From Sinohyriopsis cumingii (Eukaryota > Mollusca > Bivalvia > Unionida > Unionidae): a stretch of DNA of 64,000 nucleotides. Under the pieces are notes generated by a model. It worked only from the letters and a program-made list of their open reading frames with translations, was not told the origin of the DNA and ran no database searches. Position 1 is the first letter of the stretch. Every line of letters begins with the position of its first letter. This document shows positions 58,760 to 64,000 of this stretch, in pieces. The stretch covers positions 22,058,308-22,122,307 of the forward strand of contig CM068841.1 in assembly GCA_028554795.2 (NCBI GenBank), in the 5' to 3' direction. Position numbers and translations under genes: made by a program.

Positions 58760-61700
58760 CTTTATATGATAATCTCTTACTCCATACAATTCATTGCATC
58801 TGACTTTAATTGATGATAACTTCATGTGGTAATCTCTTACTCCATACAGTTCATTGCATTTGACTTTAATTGATGATACCCTCATGTGGTAATCTCTTAC
58901 TCCATACAGTTCATTGAGTTTGACTTTAATTGATGATACCCTCATGTGGTAATCTCTTACTCCATACAGTTCATTGCATTTGACTTTGATGACAACCTCA
59001 TGTGGTAATCTCTTACTCCATACAGTTCATTGAGTTTGACTTTAATTGATGATACTCTCATGTGGTAATCTCTTACTCCATACAGTTCATTGCATTTGAC
59101 TTTAATTGATGATACCCTCATGTGGTAATCTCTTACTCCATACAGTTCATTGAGTTTGACTTTAATTGATGATACCCTCATGTGGTAATCTCTTACTCCA
59201 TACAGTTCATTGCATTTGACTTTGATGACAACCTCATGTGGTAATCTCTTACTCCATACAGTTCATTGAGTTTGACTTTAATTGATGATACCCTCATGTG
59301 GTAATCTCTTACTCCATACAGTTCATTGCATTTGACTTTAATTGATGATACCCTCATGTGGTAATCTCTTACTCCATACAGTTCATTGCATTTGACTTTG
59401 ATGACAACCTCATGTGGTAATCTCTTACTCCATACAGTTCATTGAGTTTGACTTTAATTGATGATACCCTCATGTGGTAATCTCTTACTCCATACAATTC
59501 ATTGCATTTGACTTTAATTGATGATACCCTCATGTGGTAATCTCTTACTCCATACAGTTCATTGAGTTTGACTTTAATTGATGATACCCTCATGTGGTAA
59601 TCTCTTACTCCATACAGTTCATTGCATTTGACTTTAATTGATGATAACCTCATGTGGTAATCTCTTACTCCATACAATTCATTGCATTTGACTTTAATTG
59701 ATGATACCCTCATGTGGTAATCTCTTGCTCCATACAGTTCATTGCATTTGACTTTAATTGATGATAACCTCATGTGGTAATCTCTTACTCCATACAGTTC
59801 ATTGCATTTGACTTTGATGACAACCTCGTGTGGTAATCTCTTACTCCATACAGTTCATTGCATTTGACTTTAATTGATGATACCCTCATGTGGTAATCTC
59901 TTTCTCCATACAGTTCATTGAGTTTGACTTTAATTGATGATACCCTCATGTGGTAATCTCTTACTCCATACAGTTCATTGCATTTGACTTTGATGACAAC
60001 CTCATGTGGTAATCTCTTACTCCATACAGTTCATTGAGTTTGACTTTAATTGATGATACCCTCATGTGGTAATCTCTTACTCCATACAATTCATTGCATT
60101 TGACTTTAACTGATGATACCCTCATGTGGTAATCTCTTACTCCATACAGTTCATTGAGTTTGACTTTAATTGATGATACCCTCATGTGGTAATCTCTTAC
60201 TCCATACAGTTCATTGCATTTGACTTTAATTGATGATAACCTCATGTGGTAATCTCTTACTCCATACAATTCATTGCATTTGACTTTAATTGATGATACC
60301 CTCATGTGGTAATCTCTTGCTCCATACAGTTCATTGCATTTGACTTTAATTGATGATAACTTCATGTGGTAATCTCTTACTCCATACAGTTCATTGAGTT
60401 TGACTTTAATTGATGATACCCTCATGTGGTAATCTCATACTCCATACAGTTCATTGCATTTGACTTTAATTGATGATACCCTCATGTGGTAATCTCGTAC
60501 TCCATACAATTCATTGCATTTGACTTTAATTGATGATACCCTCATGTGGTAATCTCTTACTCCATACAGTTCATTGCATTTGACTTTAATTGATGATAAC
60601 TTCATGTGGTAATCTCTTACTCCATGCAATTCATTGAGTTTGACTTTAATTGATGATACCCTCATGTGGTAATCTCTTACTCCATACAGTTCATTGCATT
60701 TGACTTTAATTGATGATAACTTCATGTGGTAATCTCTTACTCCATACAGTTCATTGAGTTTGACTTTAATTGATGATACCCTCATGTGGTAATCTCTTAC
60801 TCCATACAGTTCATTGCATTTGACTTTAATTGATGATAACCTCATGTGGTAATCTCTTACTCCATACAGTTCATTGCATTTGACTTTAATTGATGATACC
60901 CTCATGTGGTAATCTCTTACTCCATACAGTTCATTGCATTTGACTTTAATTGATGATAACTTCATGTGGTAATCTCTTACTCCATGCAATTCATTGAGTT
61001 TGACTTTAATTGATGATACCCTCATGTGGTAATCTCTTACTCCATACAGTTCATTGCATTTGACTTTAATTGATGATAACTTCATGTGGTAATCTCTTAC
61101 TCCATACAGTTCATTGAGTTTGACTTTAATTGATGATACCCTCATGTGGTAATCTCTTACTCCATACAGTTCATTGAGTTTGACTTTAATTGATGATACC
61201 CTCATGTGGTAATCTCTTACTCCATACAGTTCATTGCATTTGACTTTAATTGATGATAACTTCATGTGGTAATCTCTTACTCCATACAATTCATTGCATT
61301 TGACTTTAATTGATGATACTCTCATGTGGTAATCTCTTACTCCATACAGTTCATTGCATTTGACTTTAATTGATGATACCCTCATATGGTAATCTCTTAC
61401 TCCATACAGTTCATTGCATTTGACTTTGATGACAACCTCATGTGGTAATCTCTTACTCCATACAGTTCATTGAGTTTGACTTTAATTGATGATACTCTCA
61501 TGTGGTAATCTCTTACTCCATACAGTTCATTGCATTTGACTTTAATTGATGATACCCTCATGTGGTAATCTCTTACTCCATACAGTTCATTGCATTTGAC
61601 TTTGATGACAACCTCATGTGGTAATCTCTTACTCCATACAGTTCATTGAGTTTGACTTTAATTGATGATACCCTCATGTGGTAATCTCTTACTCCATACA

Positions 61701-64000
61701 ATTCATTGCATTTGACTTTAATTGATGATACCCTCATGTGGTAATCTCTTACTCCATACAATTCATTGCATTTGACTTTAATTGATGATACCCTCATGTG
61801 GTAATCTCTTGCTCCATACAGTTCATTGCATTTGACTTTAATTGATGATAACCTCATGTGGTAATCTCTTACTCCATACAGTTCATTGCATTTGACTTTG
61901 ATGACAACCTCGTGTGGTAATCTCTTACTCCATACAGTTCATTGCATTTGACTTTAATTGATGATACCCTCATGTGGTAATCTCTTTCTCCATACAGTTC
62001 ATTGAGTTTGACTTTAATTGATGATACCCTCATGTGGTAATCTCTTACTCCATATAGTTCATTGCATTTGACTTTGATGACAACCTCATGTGGTAATCTC
62101 TTACTCCATACAGTTCATTGAGTTTGACTTTAATTGATGATACCCTCATGTGGTAATCTCTTACTCCATACAATTCATTGCATTTGACTTTAACTGATGA
62201 TACCCTCATGTGGTAATCTCTTACTCCATACAGTTCATTGAGTTTGACTTTAATTGATGATACCCTCATGTGGTAATCTCTTACTCCATACAGTTCATTG
62301 CATTTGACTTTAATTGATGATAACCTCATGTGGTAATCTCTTACTCCATACAATTCATTGCATTTGACTTTAATTGATGATACCCTCATGTGGTAATCTC
62401 TTGCTCCATACAGTTCATTGCATTTGACTTTAATTGATGATAACCTCATGTGGTAATCTCTTACTCCATACAGTTCATTGAGTTTGACTTTAATTGATGA
62501 TACCCTCATGTGGTAATCTCTTACTCCATACAGTTCATTGCATTTGACTTTAATTGATGATACCCTCATGTGGTAATCTCGTACTCCATACAATTCATTG
62601 CATTTGACTTTAATTGATGATACCCTCATGTGGTAATCTCTTACTCCATACAGTTCATTGCATTTGACTTTAATTGATGATAACTTCATGTGGTAATCTC
62701 TTACTCCATGCAATTCATTGAGTTTGACTTTAATTGATGATACCCTCATGTGGTAATCTCTTACTCCATACAGTTCATTGCATTTGACTTTAATTGATGA
62801 TAACTTCATGTGGTAATCTCTTACTCCATACAGTTCATTGAGTTTGACTTTAATTGATGATACCCTCATGTGGTAATCTCTTACTCCATACAGTTCATTG
62901 AGTTTGACTTTAATTGATGATACCCTCATGTGGTAATCTCTTACTCCATACAGTTCATTGCATTTGACTTTAATTGATGATAACTTCATGTGGTAATCTC
63001 TTACTCCATACAATTCATTGCATTTGACTTTAATTGATGATAACCTCATGTGGTAATCCCTTACTCCATACAGTTCATTGAGTTTGACTTTAATTGATGA
63101 TACCCTCATGTGGTAATCTCTTACTCCATACAGTTCATTGAGTTTGACTTTAATTGATGATACCCTCATGTGGTAATCTCTTACTCCATACAGTTCATTG
63201 CATTTGACTTTAATTGATGATACCCTCATGTGGTAATCTCTTACTCCATACAGTTCATTGCATTTGACTTTAATTGATGATAACCTCATGTGGTAATCTC
63301 TTACTCCATACAGTTCATTGAGTTTGACTTTAATTGATGATACCCTCATGTGGTAATCTCTTACTCCATACAGTTCATTGCATTTGACTTTAATTGATGA
63401 TACCCTCATGTGGTAATCTCGTACTCCATACAATTCATTGCATTTGACTTTAATTGATGATACCCTCGTGTGGTAATCTCTTACTCCATACAGTTCATTG
63501 CATTTGACTTTAATTGATGATAACTTCATGTGGTAATCTCTTACTCCATGCAGTTCATTGAGTTTGACTTTAATTGATGATACCCTCATGTGGTAATCTC
63601 TTACTCCATACAGTTCATTGCATTTGACTTTAATTGATGATAACTTCATGTGGTAATCTCTTACTCCATACAGTTCATTGAGTTTGACTTTAATTGATGA
63701 TACCCTCATGTGGTAATCTCTTACTCCATACAGTTCATTGAGTTTGACTTTAATTGATGATACCCTCATGTGGTAATCTCTTACTCCATACAGTTCATTG
63801 CATTTGACTTTAATTGATGATAACTTCATGTGGTAATCTCTTACTCCATACAATTCATTGCATTTGACTTTAATTGATGATGACCTCATGTGGTAATCTC
63901 TTACTCCATACAGTTCATTGCATTTGACTTTAATTGATGATACCCTCATGTGGTAATCTCTTACTCCGTACAGTTCATTGAGTTTAACTTTAATTGATGA
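58760..64000. repeat. 60-bp satellite with higher-order structure (runs off window)
   Basis: About 88 units of 60 bp (gtaatctcttactccataca, gttcattgcatttgacttta, attgatgataccctcatgtg). Some units are 56 bp, with a 4-bp loss giving gactttgatgacaacctc. Rare variants (cttgctcc, ctttctcc, ctcgtactcc, ccatgcaatt) recur exactly 2084 bp apart. Minus-strand frames up to 634 codons are open because 60 is a multiple of three and end at 56-bp units. No protein is inferred. The array continues past 64000. Confidence 0.96.

Noticed and set aside
62045-63949. 634-codon minus-strand open frame with a 20-residue period (and shorter ones from 58757)
   Set aside because: It is the 60-bp satellite read in a stop-free frame. 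Frames end wherever a 56-bp unit shifts phase, there is no nonrepeat sequence, and the array is one of many similar ones.

Overview
This is animal nuclear DNA: AT-rich, intron-dominated, with spliceosomal GT-AG exons, tRNA-derived SINEs, MITEs and very many tandem arrays. A lophotrochozoan, most likely a mollusc and perhaps a bivalve, is suggested by the SINE tail style (a gcgttaaaccc-type 3' end followed by caacaacaac). That assignment is inference and the species is not identified. No prokaryotic, organellar or viral gene was seen.

One gene can be read with confidence: a class I unconventional myosin closest in recalled family features to Myosin-Id (vertebrate MYO1D/MYO1G, Drosophila Myo31DF). 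Fourteen plus-strand internal exons lie between 3281 and 54922, and every junction is phase-compatible. Together they encode about 595 residues: the middle and end of the motor domain (switch II DIYGFE, relay, actin-binding and converter regions), two IQ-type calmodulin-binding segments and the start of the tail. The 5' exons (P-loop, switch I) and the 3' tail-homology exons lie outside the window or were not recognisable.

Layout: 1-3280 upstream intron with a 38-bp and a 107-bp array; 3281-16456 exons 1-6, whose introns carry minisatellites built on splice-site sequence; 16457-25365 exons 7-9 with SINEs, a hAT MITE and hairpin elements; 25366-39689 a 14.3-kb intron with a TTAA-flanked MITE, a transposon remnant and two large arrays; 39690-46470 exons 10-12 with a Harbinger-type MITE; 46471-52504 an intron with a 2.3-kb 33-bp array and a broken hAT transposase; 52505-54922 exons 13-14; 54923-64000 a downstream intron ending in a 60-bp satellite that runs off the window. 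Tandem arrays cover roughly a quarter of the window.

The most interesting structure is at the exon edges. The exon 3 donor, the exon 5 donor and the exon 6 acceptor are each copied into adjacent tandem repeats, giving runs of decoy GTAAGT donors and TTATATTTCAG acceptors. Two exons (4 and 6) have weak donors at the homology-predicted boundary and a strong in-frame GTAAGT a short way downstream. Other items are a dispersed family of about 60-nt hairpins, a two-level higher-order repeat, and SINEs that are all in the sense orientation.
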